Assembly (NCBI GenBank): GCA_023212695.1
Contig: JALCCG010000152.1
Location: 1 to 53,718 of the forward strand
Direction of reading: 5' to 3'
From: Sporisorium sorghi
Lineage: Eukaryota; Basidiomycota; Ustilaginomycetes; Ustilaginales; Ustilaginaceae
Length of the DNA: 53,718 bases
The position numbers and the translations under genes were made by a program. Under the pieces are notes generated by a model, which saw only the letters and a program-made list of their open reading frames with translations, searched no databases and was not told the DNA's origin. Positions 32,672-41,935 of the stretch are shown one piece after another (the stretch's first letter is position 1; each line of letters opens with the position of its first letter).

Positions 32672-34113
32672 AGCTCCGTTCCGTAGACCGAGCAATCCAC
32701 GGCGATGCTGCTTCCGACGCCGAGGACAGCACTTGAATCCACCAACGACGGCCCACTCGACTGCACCATGTCTTCTGCTCGTTCCTTCACTCGGTCGTCA
32801 GATCTGACTAGAAATGCAACCTAATCCCTCTACTGTTCGCCTTTCGTTCATCGTCTGTCTCCGCCCGAGTGAGTTGTCGTTCCAACGTATCGACATTGCT
32901 TCAGATGCGGTCCGAAGAGCTCTTGAAATTCATCCTGTCACAAGCCTGGATACACAACGACGAAGAAGCATGAGCGTGAGATCGGATCTCCTGATGTTCG
33001 CTGGGCAGAACCGATGTTCCACCCTCGACTGGCTCGGTGGCCTGGTTGTCAGCATCATGAGGGCCAGCCTCGTTGCTGTGCTCGTACGCCGTCGCGTCGT
33101 GACCTTGAGTGTTATCCTCGGTACCGTGAGGAGAATCTTGTGAGCGCTGCGGGTTTTTCCTGGCGCTGGGGCCTAGACTTACCGTCATGCACATCAGACA
33201 TCGTACTGAAGTAATCTTACTACGGGGGTGAGTGCACTTTACGTAAAGTGTGGCTCTCGTATATCGCTCTGATCTTGACCATACAGAGAAATACTCGAAA
33301 GGAAGCTTGAGATTTCAAGTACTGAACCATCTAACCTGTCAATCTATCAAGAAGCTGGCTGCACAGCCTCCATCATCAGCACTGCCCCCCTTCAGCCCCC
33401 AGATCAGCTTGCTGAAGCGCCCAAGGCGCCATCCTTAGCCCTACACCGAGGGCTGAAGCATCCACATGAGGAGACCTGATCTCAAGCGGCGATGAAGCAA
33501 AAGCTTTGATCGCAGGAACAATTGTTGCAGCGACCCGATACGCCTCAAGGCTCCACGAAACGCCGTCAGGGCCGATCGAGCGCAGCGAGGCAGAATTCGA
33601 GGGAGGAGTAGTAGTGTGGGCAAAGACTGAGCAGGCTTGAGAAGAGCGCGCTGACGAGACGAAGAGAGGAGGTGCAATCCAAACGTGCTCATCAAACGCT
33701 GTCTCGCAGCTTTCGCGCGAGACACACAATGTTTGACCACTGTATCCAAACTACACGAGAACCCGATGCTCACTTTCGCACGCACCGAGAGTGCACCCAC
33801 TTGAGGCGTTGTTTTCCCTTTCACAATGACGTTTGGGTGGGGTTGACGGGGGCTGTGCGAGCGAGTTCCCTTGATACCTGCAACGGAGAAGCTTCCTTTG
33901 CAGCTCAGATCGCTTTCAAAACGCCGCTGGCGCTGCGGTCCCACTCTCGAGATCGTACTTACGGCACCGCCACTCCGAGCGACCCGTCTCCATAGGCTGA
34001 AGCATAAATACAGTCTGCTTTCCCAGCCACTCTCGATCTTCTTCTCATCCTTCCCCTCTCACACGCCCCAAACAAAATCTCCGCATCTCACATCAACGAT
34101 CACGATTACCAAG
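32672..34113. other. Gap between six-cysteine genes 1 and 2
   Basis: About 1.4 kb. A minus-strand frame at 33376-33729 (117 codons) has protein-like composition but no motif I recognise. A CATAAATAC element at 34003-34011 lies upstream of the next gene. Nothing else is supported. Confidence 0.5.
34004..34010 (+). promoter_or_regulatory. TATA-like element
   Basis: ATAAATA, 104 nt upstream of the ATG of six-cysteine gene 2. Confidence 0.45.
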
Positions 34114-34388
34114 ATGAAGATCCTCAGCCAGCTTGTCATCGCTCTTTGCATGGCCTTCTTCGCCCCTTCCGCTGTCGCTGGCCAAGAATGCGGCGCCGAG
34201 GGTTTGGGCGAATGCGGTTATCATCAGCAATGCTGTTTCAATTCGTGAGTTGATCGAACTGTATACAGCCCTGGTTCCTTGTCGCACTTCTGCGTGATTG
34301 TTCAGTCATCGCTTACGCCCCTCTTTCTGAATATTGCAACAGCATCTCTGACAGCCATTGCGTCGACATTGGCTACGACTGCCCTTGA
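34114..34388 (+). CDS. Six-cysteine small secreted protein 2
   Basis: Exon 1 is 34114-34244 and exon 2 is 34343-34388, joined by a 98-nt phase-2 intron (GTGAGT ... TTGCAACAG). The product is 58 residues. The signal peptide spans about residues 1-23 (MKILSQLVIALCMAFFAPSA) and the mature part is about 35 residues. The spacing is C-x7-C-x5-CC-x8-C-x6-C and the protein ends Cys-Pro-stop, like gene 1. This spacing is compatible with an inhibitor-cystine-knot fold, which is a hypothesis only. The second exon is only 46 nt, so simple ORF calling misses it. Confidence 0.68.
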
Positions 34389-34905
34389 TACGGATCTGAT
34401 TGATTGGTTAAGGACAGCTGCTCCGGCTCGATTAGTTTCGTGTCAACATTCAGGCCGAAGCAACCCCTTGATGCTCTCTAATAAAGACCAGTCCGGCAAC
34501 TGTCCTTCTTGCTGCCAGCCCGAGCTCAGCTCTTTCGCCGTGCCGTCTGTGGCTAATGAGATATCGCTGCTCCCCGCTTCCGTCCAGCGTGCAAGGCGTG
34601 GGAACCTTGTGTGTGGGAAAGCTACACTACTTTCAAGAGGCTTGAAGGACTCGATTGTCGCTAGTCGCGGCACGGTCGGATGCTCCTGCTCGTTCTTCGT
34701 CCCTAGCAAATACCGCTTTTCATTACTACTGTAGCTGCCTCTACGGATCGATCGTCTGAATAGTGAGTAAAGACGCACCCATCGTATACGGCGCATACCT
34801 CTCAGAGGTGACGCTTCCAACAGCACCAGACGAGCATATAAGGCGACCTAAAACAGAACCTTTCCCATCGTCCAGAACCCTGAACAAACTCACCAGTCCC
34901 CAAAA
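34389..34905. other. Gap between six-cysteine genes 2 and 3
   Basis: About 520 bp without a supported gene. It includes the TATA element of gene 3. Confidence 0.5.
34837..34843 (+). promoter_or_regulatory. TATA box
   Basis: TATAAGG in the context GCATATAAGG, 69 nt upstream of the ATG of six-cysteine gene 3. Confidence 0.5.
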
Positions 34906-35207
34906 ATGCAGGTGACAACGCTCGTCGTAGCCTTGCTGATCTCGGCTCTTGCGGTCAGCGGCGTGCCTCAGCCTCGCTACTGGAGCTGTAGAATCGACTG
35001 CGGTCGACGACCGTGCTGCGTCTCTCACAACGGGTAAGTGCACTTTTGGCAACTTAGATTTGAAGTTATCTACCATCTGACTGGTACCTCACTGGCATCT
35101 GCCTTTCTGCAAGTCGACACGAGTGGTGCAAGTGGAGCTTGTGGTGCCTTCCCTCCTCCAGCGCTGCCGGCGATGTGAAGCAGGCAGGCGAAGGAGAGAA
35201 TCAGTGA
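34906..35207 (+). CDS. Six-cysteine small secreted protein 3
   Basis: Exon 1 is 34906-35033 and exon 2 is 35114-35207, with an 80-nt phase-2 intron (GTAAGT ... TTCTGCAAG). The product is 73 residues. A signal peptide of about 19 residues (MQVTTLVVALLISALAVSG) is followed by cysteines spaced C-x3-C-x4-CC-x9-C-x5-C. Unlike its two neighbours it carries a polar tail of about 18 residues after the last Cys-Leu-Pro. The intron lies at the same place, shortly after the CC pair and in the same phase. It is likely a paralogue of genes 1 and 2. Confidence 0.62.
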
Positions 35208-35357
35208 CCGAACTGCGCGAAGGCACCGTGACTGCGTACTGTGAAAGGTCGAAGGGCAAGCGTGTTCTGTTGGAAGCAGCTCTCTTCGGCACACCGTTTT
35301 GTTCTCCAATTTTTATGATCCGCCATGTACAACCGCTTCTTTTGCTGCACACTTTTG

Positions 35358-35388
<31 letters not shown>

Positions 35389-35636
35389 ATACTGAGAGCT
35401 GAATGTTGCTCTCGACTATCTGTGCTCTACTTCAAGCGCAGTGACTGCACAAGGGGAGGAGGGTCTACTTCATTGAAGAATCAAAGAAGACTAACTGCGT
35501 GAAGGCTATTTACCACTTTGGTCGGTGTTTCTAAAGCTGCACGGTTGGTTTCAAGATTGGTACGAGCGTTAAGATGATGTTTTGCCTTCCTTGGTGGAAC
35601 GGCACAGCGAGAAGCTGCTACGAAAGCAGAGTCAAA
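35208..35636. other. Gap between the two secreted families
   Basis: About 430 bp, with CT and CA simple repeats around 35360-35390. No gene is supported. Confidence 0.55.
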
Positions 35637-36380
35637 TCAGATGCCTCTGTTGTCATCGCCCTTGGGGTCTCCCCAACTGTCACGCGCTCTGGTTGCAATC
35701 GTGATAGATTTGTTGCAGAGTCGTTTTCCTGTATGTTTGTAGTTCATGGTGTCGACGTCCCGATAATCGCGGTCGGTAGTGCTTATGTGAATGCGATTGC
35801 TGCTCGTTCCTTCGAGGTGGATGTTGTAACAGCCCGTGTCGTGGTCGTAGCCGTAGTACCGAAGCGAGACACCGCCAGAGCTTCTGTAGGTGATCAGGAA
35901 GGCGGTGTCTGCATGAAGCAGGGTGAAATGAGAGGCATTCGCCAAAAGAAGCTCATCTGTCATGTTGAGCGGTTGATACCATGGGGTGACAGCGACAAAG
36001 GACAGGTCGTCCACTGAGTTATCTTCGTGTTTGAAGCAGGGCCAATGAGGGTCCGAATTAGGACCGCAACGGTTGTCGTACTCGGTCTTGTTGACGATGA
36101 GAGGTGTCAGATTGCAGAAGCCGGCTTCAATGGGTTCACCCAGGCTGTTCAGAGTGGCGTACGGGATGAACCCATTACCCTCTTCGCTAGCTTCGCTAGC
36201 TTCGCTTCCTCCGCCGCCTCTGGCGCCGCCTTTTGCGCCGGTACCACCCGAAGAGCCGGCTGCCGGCTCTTCGGGTGTCGAGACAGGCTCTTCCACCGTG
36301 CAATGGACTTGGAGGATCATTTGCAGCGACAGAAGCAAGAGGAAGCTGAGCACGATGATGGATTTGTTACACTTGAGCAT
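35637..36380 (-). CDS. Five-cysteine secreted family, member A
   Basis: An intronless gene of 247 residues. The signal peptide covers about residues 1-27 (MLKCNKSIIVLSFLLLLSLQ). A Glu/Pro/Gly/Ser/Ala-rich linker unique to this copy follows (about 28-72). The family core then has the five cysteines in the contexts GFCNLTPLIV, NRCGPN, HWPCFKHED, TGCYNIHLEG and KRLCNKSITI, plus an RDVDT motif that places it in the subfamily A-D. It lacks the intron found before the FTP position in other members (here HFTLLHADTAF is contiguous). Several NxS/T sites are present. A TATA element lies 130 nt upstream. The function is unknown; it is a candidate secreted effector. Confidence 0.8.
   Translation of the reverse strand: MLKCNKSIIVLSFLLLLSLQMILQVHCTVEEPVSTPEEPAAGSSGGTGAKGGARGGGGSEASEASEEGNGFIPYATLNSLGEPIEAGFCNLTPLIVNKTEYDNRCGPNSDPHWPCFKHEDNSVDDLSFVAVTPWYQPLNMTDELLLANASHFTLLHADTAFLITYRSSGGVSLRYYGYDHDTGCYNIHLEGTSSNRIHISTTDRDYRDVDTMNYKHTGKRLCNKSITIATRARDSWGDPKGDDNRGI
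36245..36277. repeat. 33-bp perfect inverted repeat in coding sequence
   Basis: Two 16-bp arms (36245-36260 and 36262-36277) are exact reverse complements around a single T. The palindrome lies inside member A and encodes part of its Glu/Pro/Gly-rich linker. Confidence 0.92.
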
Positions 36381-37254
36381 GATTGCTACTCTTTCGTCCG
36401 AGAGGTAGAACGGGAAAAGGGGACTCGAGCTTCGCGGTGTTCGCGGAACAAGGTGAAGGTGGAAGATGCAGCTGATGGAGATTGGGGAAATTTCGCCTTG
36501 ACAGGGGCTTTTTATAAGCTATAGTTAGCTTGAGGCTCAGACGGACGAAACTTGTGGGCTGTTCTTCTCCCAAACACGCCTTGAGATACCTGAGCAGGCA
36601 TTTGGTGGGCGACTGACGAAAGGGGCTTCACTGGACGAGCAGCCAGTGGGCAATTTTTCCGTTTCGTGCAAAATCTCTTCCTCAAGACAACCAAAGTGCT
36701 GTACTGAGAGGCGTACTCTAGGTCCCACAAATGTCCAGGATACGCCCGCCAGTCGCACCTAAATTGCCAAACTGTGTCACCTGTTCTACCCACAAGTACG
36801 TCGGTCGCAGCTCGAGTGGGACAGTTGTTTTGTGGGTCTGCATTGGCTGAATGGGAGGGGAGGTGGGTGGGAACCGCCAGAACTGCAGAGCAAATGAACT
36901 TGAGAGGAACAATAGCCAATGAGAAAAACCTCAAGGTGCACAGAATAGGAGCACAGTGTCGCGACCTCGACTGTGCATAAGAGATGAGAAGACTTTGGCC
37001 AGAACGCGATCAAAAGGTTGAGACGAGTGGCTGTTACTGTTTGCTACCTGGTGCGCCATTCAATGGTGGGATTTGCGTACGATCAACTCAAGTCTTCTCG
37101 CATGAGACAGAACAAAGTGAGGGATGCAAAGACACTCTGAGTGCAGGTTGAAGGCGACGAGATACAGTAGTTGAATGTAGGAAGCTTCTTTGAGACGGGA
37201 CCTGCTGCGCAGATGAGTGGGCCTCAAAAGTTGACCTCTAGAGACGTCGGAAAT
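36381..37254. other. Gap between members A and B
   Basis: About 870 bp. It contains the upstream region of A and the 3' flank of B. No further gene is supported. Confidence 0.5.
36510..36516 (-). promoter_or_regulatory. TATA box of member A
   Basis: On the minus strand this reads TATAAAA, in the context GCTTATAAAAAG, about 130 nt upstream of the member A start codon. Confidence 0.55.
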
Positions 37255-37911
37255 CTAAGGCTTTTTGCGGGGCTGTCTCCTGATATTGATGACCAAGTTG
37301 TCCGTGCAGAATTGGGTGCTGGTTTGATGCGAATTGAGTGTGTCGAGATCTCTGTCATCCTTGGTTTCTCCCACAGACATCCTCCAACGCCGTTTGCGCA
37401 GCTTCTCCCGCTTTCTCTCCAGCGTCACATCGTAACAGTTCGTGTCGGCATCGTAGTTGAGGTAGCGAAACTTGAGATCACCGTATGAGAGGAAATCGAT
37501 CTCGAAGGCAAGCGTGGGATCCTTCATCGCGAATGCGGTGGCAGAATCGTCGGCTAAAATCACAGCGTCCGTCATGTTGTCGATAGGATCGTACCAGGGG
37601 TCGACTGATACATCTTGCATGGATGCCCCCACGATCTGGAAGCACGGTCCGCTGCGTGGCGAGCTGCATCGATCTTTGTAAGCAGCAGGATCCACGATCA
37701 GAGGCGTGACAGGAGAGCATGGGTCCGAAACGTCTTGAGCGAGGAGATGGCCCGTCGACTTTGGCGACGAACGGCTCAACTCGGGCGTCACCTGAGGACC
37801 GATGCCATTCCAAGAGGGGAAAACAGCAGACAAGCCGGAAGGAAGGAGCAAAGAGTTGGCTATAGCTGCCACTGCGAGGGCATGTCTGACTGAGAGTGCT
37901 TGGCCAACCAT
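37255..37911 (-). CDS. Five-cysteine secreted family, member B
   Basis: An intronless gene of 218 residues from the ATG at 37911; the frame extends upstream without another ATG. A signal peptide is predicted over about 1-29 (hydrophobic ALAVAAIANSLLLPSGLSA). The family core shows DPCSPVTPLIV, KDRCSSP, SGPCFQIV, TNCYDVTLE and TQFCTDNLVINI, so all five cysteines are kept. RDLDT places it with A, C and D. The WPCFxH motif is degenerate (GPCFQI) and the region before the fourth cysteine is contiguous, with no intron. The C-terminus is unusually basic (RRQPRKKP). The function is unknown. Confidence 0.78.
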   Translation of the reverse strand: MVGQALSVRHALAVAAIANSLLLPSGLSAVFPSWNGIGPQVTPELSRSSPKSTGHLLAQDVSDPCSPVTPLIVDPAAYKDRCSSPRSGPCFQIVGASMQDVSVDPWYDPIDNMTDAVILADDSATAFAMKDPTLAFEIDFLSYGDLKFRYLNYDADTNCYDVTLERKREKLRKRRWRMSVGETKDDRDLDTLNSHQTSTQFCTDNLVINIRRQPRKKP

Positions 37912-38769
37912 CGTCGCTGGCTGGAATGTTGTGAGCGGGGTGAAGTGCACCAGAGACAAAGCGTGAAGGAAAGTTGATGCCGCCAGTGACTCTTATGGGC
38001 TCTACTTTAAAGCGCAAGGGATCCACAAAGTCTTGAGAGTACAGAAGCAGAAGTGCTGGTCCGAAAGCTTTGCACCGGTCCGTGACTTTGAGGTAAGTTA
38101 GGCGAGGCTTGCTGTCGTACTTGTTGACAAGCCACCGCACAAATGAAGTGCCATACTCGCCAGCGGTCACGGCACTGACTCAAGCACACTTGTCGTCGTT
38201 CTAAAGCTCGAAGCTGACGCACTTTGCTTGGCTCTTGCGACCCCTTGACGCATTTGACGCATTTACGGCGCCCCCAAATTGGGACCTCGCATGCGTTATA
38301 TCTCGTTGGCGTGTGAGTGGATCATTATTGGCTACAATCTCGTGGGAGATTCGTGTGGCGGAGGCAACAATACTGATGTGGCTCAGTGGGTCTAGGCTCT
38401 TCATTGATCAGTGTCTTCAATGTGGTTTCGCCCGGTGAGTCACGGCACGGTCACGGCACGCAAGGTCGTTACACGCCACCGGTGGGCCAACAATAATGCG
38501 AGGGTCGCACGAAGCCCCTTTCCCACACGGTGGGTCAATGGTGCGCCGTGGAAAAGATCTCATTTCGACTCGATGGCACCACCGACGAGCTGTTGTCTGC
38601 CTATGTTCCCTAAGATCACTTTTAAAGTTCTCTGGTCGTCTCCTCCCTCTTGGTGTGGGCTCGGTCCTTGCAAGAAGCTATATAAAGTACAGTCACAGTT
38701 GCCTTTCTGCTGTCCGCCGCACATCCATTCGTTTCCTCTTCTTCGCTTTCCAACTCTCTCTAAGATCAG
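37912..38769. other. Gap between members B and C
   Basis: About 860 bp between divergent family members, hence both upstream regions. It includes CCCAC/GTGGG-type motifs near 38470-38540 and a TATA box at 38679. No gene is supported. Confidence 0.5.
38679..38686 (+). promoter_or_regulatory. TATA box of member C
   Basis: TATATAAA, 91 nt upstream of the member C start codon. Confidence 0.6.
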
Positions 38770-39370
38770 ATGATGCTCCTCGAGGTCAAAGCCTTGACGC
38801 TTCTTCTTCTTCTCCCTTGCGTTGCCGGACTGGCCAGATGCCCTGCATACACCAAGTTTCTCCCTCATCATGACCACTACCACGAGCATTGCGAGTCTGA
38901 TGCGGGACATTTGGGATCCGACCCGAAATATCCCTGCTTCGTCATGTGGACCGACTCGTTATATTATGCCAATGCCACTCTGGACAATCCAAAGATCGCC
39001 CCGAAAGACTTCTTTTGGGTGAAAGATGGCTACATGACTGGTAAGTGGCCTTTCCTTGCCCCCCTTCTCTCTTCCTGTGCTGACGATGAAGTTCACCCTG
39101 ACCCTCTGTGTGGCAGACTTTACGATTTCGAACCCGAAGGAGCCGTTTACGTTGACTTGGCTACTTGGCACCGTTTCCATGCACTACTCCGATTACGACG
39201 AGAAGACTGGATGCAAAAAAATCCGGCTCCAACACAAGTACAACAATGATCGTAGAATCTGGGTCTCGGATGAAAACGACGACGACGTACGCGATATCGA
39301 TACCAAGCACCACAGCGATACCGAAAAGAAACTTTGCACTAAGTGGCTCCACATTCACATCTCGGGTTGA
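38770..39370 (+). CDS. Five-cysteine secreted family, member C
   Basis: Exon 1 is 38770-39040 and exon 2 is 39117-39370, with a 76-nt phase-1 intron (GTAAGT ... TGGCAG). The product is 174 residues. The signal peptide covers about 1-20 (MMLLEVKALTLLLLLPCVAG). The core has ARCPAYTKFLPHH, EHCESD, KYPCFVMW, TGCKKIRL and KKLCTKWLHIHIS. The intron splits the codon just before FTI, the FTP-equivalent. Without splicing the frame runs into unrelated sequence, so the intron is well supported by family alignment. An RDIDT motif places it in subfamily A-D, of which it is the only intron-bearing copy. Two Met codons are adjacent, and either could start translation. Confidence 0.82.
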
Positions 39371-40240
39371 GATGAAGATCGGGAAGAAAGTGCGGGAGAA
39401 CATGGGCAAGAAAACTGTCGATGTGTCTCAGCCGTGCTGCTATCTCCTTCCGAATAAGCTGTTCTCGCTGGTATCTGATGGTGTTCCTGCTCTCTCGGGC
39501 GGGAAGGACAACATCATGAAGCCGGTCATAATCGCTCCAAGTTTTCTTTCGTAGAATAAAGCTTCATTGCATCAATGTCTCTGACAACCTCGTCTGTCTT
39601 CTCGGCACCGTCACCTCGCACACTACTGGGCGAATCAAATCGCCAAGAATGCGACGTTCTGCACCCTGAATGCCTCCACACTCAGTTGCCTTCGCTCTCG
39701 TCTTGTTCTTTTTATCAGAGTGAGAGCCCTGTTGAGCTCGCGAAACTCTCAGAACCAGCTGCAGACTTGTAGTTTCACATGTCTATGCGCGGGGACCCTA
39801 CGAGTTTGACCTGCTGGCCTTGGTCGGGCGTGGTGTCATCTTGGAAGAGAGCAAATGCGACCCATCTCATGCGAAGCGAAAAGAAAGTACGGGCTCGGAT
39901 GACACTCTACCTACGAGCCTGTTCGCAAATGAATTGGTATCGCCCAGTGGCAGCATGCCTTCTCTTCCGAGCGCGATCATCTTTGCCCAAAGCTTTGTCA
40001 TGCTCATCAGCTCATTTCCTCCGGCCGGTCGCACCACAGTCCTCGACCACAGATTGCAGAAGTGAGATGCACATTGAATTGAAAGAGCTGCAAGCTACTG
40101 TGCAACGGAAGGACTTGAACTGGAAAAAACCTGGTCAGGTCTTGCAAAGGCCAAGTGATCGTTGGCCCCGATTTGCGTTGATCTTGGTTGCCAGCTTGGC
40201 TAGCCAGATCGTCTGCCATCCGGGCCATTTCATCTAAGAT
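39371..40240. other. Gap between members C and D
   Basis: About 870 bp between convergent genes. The 3' flank of C carries a motif like TCGGCACCGTC at about 39602-39612, also seen after E and G. Nothing else is supported. Confidence 0.5.
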
Positions 40241-40840
40241 CTACACTCCATCTTTTTTGACATGAATGTGCATCCACTTAGTGCAAATCTTTCCCGTGGT
40301 CTCGGAGTGGTGCTCAGTATCGATGTCTCTTTGCTCACTGTTCTCCTCCGAGACCCAGATCCTATATTTCGAGTTCGGCCCCTGTCGCAGCGTGACTTCC
40401 GCACAACCCGTCTTCTTGTCATAGTTCTGCCAGATGAGCTGCGTATTGCCGGCGTCCGTGTAAATGATCGTGAAAGCGTGTGTGGGGTCGTCCACAGTGA
40501 AATCGAGCTGGTTGTTGTCTTTGACGTAAAGAGTCTTGTGGATGTCAAGAGGCTCGAGATAGGGACGGGCTTGGATGCTCTTGAGATCGCCGTACCAGTG
40601 CGTCATGCAAGGATGTTTCTTGTCGCTCTTCTCGCCGCATCGCTTTTCGTACTCCTGATTGTTGGGGTCGAGCGTGGTGGGCCAGCACTGTGGCTGGGAG
40701 GCAGCCCTCTTAGCGTCGCTGCGAGAAACCAGTGTCTTGAGACCGATCGGCACATGGGACATTGCCGAGTAAGCGGGCAGGGTAGATACCGCGAGCAGTG
40801 CGGCGACGAGCTTGAGGGCTACGGCGAGAGAAGAGGGCAT
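40241..40840 (-). CDS. Five-cysteine secreted family, member D
   Basis: An intronless gene of 199 residues. The signal peptide spans about 1-25 (MPSSLAVALKLVAALLAVST). An Arg/Lys-containing pro-like segment (to about residue 48) precedes the core: QPQCWPTTLDPN, KRCGEK, KHPCMTHWYGD, TGCAEVTLRQ and GKICTKWMHIHV. RDIDT and HHSETT are shared with C. FTVDDPTHAF is contiguous where C has its intron, so D appears to be an intron-less copy of the same subfamily. A TTAAATA element lies 81 nt upstream. The function is unknown. Confidence 0.82.
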   Translation of the reverse strand: MPSSLAVALKLVAALLAVSTLPAYSAMSHVPIGLKTLVSRSDAKRAASQPQCWPTTLDPNNQEYEKRCGEKSDKKHPCMTHWYGDLKSIQARPYLEPLDIHKTLYVKDNNQLDFTVDDPTHAFTIIYTDAGNTQLIWQNYDKKTGCAEVTLRQGPNSKYRIWVSEENSEQRDIDTEHHSETTGKICTKWMHIHVKKDGV

Positions 40841-41706
40841 TATTCTTGCGAGCGCAGAAGTTGGGGCTTGATGGGAGATGGTGTTTGTCGTTTGGACGGA
40901 CGAGGAGCCAGTTGGGGCCCTATTTAACCATTTCTTGCCTGGCTGAAAAAAAGGTCCATCCGGAAGCGGAGCGGGTCCCTCTGAGGCGACTGCCGTAGTT
41001 GCAGGGTCTCAAAGGGCTGTGAAATGAGGTTCTCCCACGCCCCACCAACCACCGCGACTTGCAATCCTCCGTCCCATCGCCTACGTGGAAGCAACAATGG
41101 TAGCCAAGCTGTGGCGGTCAAGGGCAAAAAGACCCAGCTCATTTGGGGGCATTGCGTGCTGCAACGGCTGAAAACAATGAGGGTGTCCCACGTCCCACCT
41201 TCATCTCGAGAAGTGGCGGTGTCAGTTGCAAGCAGGTACGGCTCCTTTCAAGCCTGCAGCCGGCTCCTTTTTCGGGTTGCAGGCCTAGGACGAGGCCTTT
41301 AAAATAACGACACAGGGGAAGTATGTGCGCGGTACGAAGACTCGGCTTGAGGCGATTCTGGTAGTTTTGATGGTCGTATCCTCAGAGCGCAACTGTGGCA
41401 GGATCGCCGTAGCTCAGGTGAATGGTGTGGGTCGAATTTGGGCGCCGAGAGTGTGGGAAAGTGTGGGTCTCAAAGCTACGGGCAACGGTGGTACTGTGTA
41501 GCACAGTGGGATTCAACTTTATCTGTTAGAGAGCATTGCAACACCTGCGCTCGAGCTCGAAGAGCACATTCTTGAGGAAGTGCGTGACCTCTACACTCAC
41601 CAGGGCTCAGACGCTTCTGAAGCGGACAAGAAGACCTTTCTGCGGAAAGCATCTTCTACCTACCCCATCCCGAACAAGAAACACAGGCATCTCGCCAGCA
41701 AATACA
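40841..41706. other. Gap between members D and E with duplicated CCCAC modules
   Basis: About 870 bp between divergent copies. It contains two related blocks, 41015-41046 and 41166-41199, each with GGCTG-AATGAGG-TCCCACG-CCCACC organisation. I see no gene here. Confidence 0.55.
40921..40927 (-). promoter_or_regulatory. TATA-like element of member D
   Basis: TTAAATA on the minus strand, 81 nt upstream of the member D start codon. Confidence 0.4.
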
Positions 41707-41808
41707 ATGTCGACCAAAGTCCGATCTGGTCTACCCGTGTCCTTCGCTCTTGCGTTGATGTTCCTGGTCCAAATCGCGGCGGTGGGCCATACGCAGACAG
41801 CCAATTGA
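41707..41808 (+). pseudogene. Signal-peptide remnant of a five-cysteine family gene
   Basis: A 33-codon frame that begins MSTKVRSGLPVSFALALMFL and stops soon after the hydrophobic core. The start aligns with the signal peptide of member J (MSTxxRSG, then a hydrophobic run with QVA/QIA). No family core follows before member E begins at 41936. This is best read as the leftover 5' end of a decayed copy. An alternative is that it is an upstream ORF in the leader of member E. Confidence 0.55.
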
Positions 41809-41935
41809 AATACGCCTCTGCCAAGATTCAGGGTGAAGTTCGCTACTCAAACTTCAATTCAGACCTTGCACCGACGAAGCACGTCTCCTCTCCCTACTAT
41901 CACTCACACTCCCAGACACCTCACCAACGTACACA

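Noticed and set aside
33376..33729. 117-codon minus-strand frame with protein-like composition
   Set aside because: No motif, signal peptide or similarity to neighbours. It could be a gene relic but cannot be supported from sequence alone.
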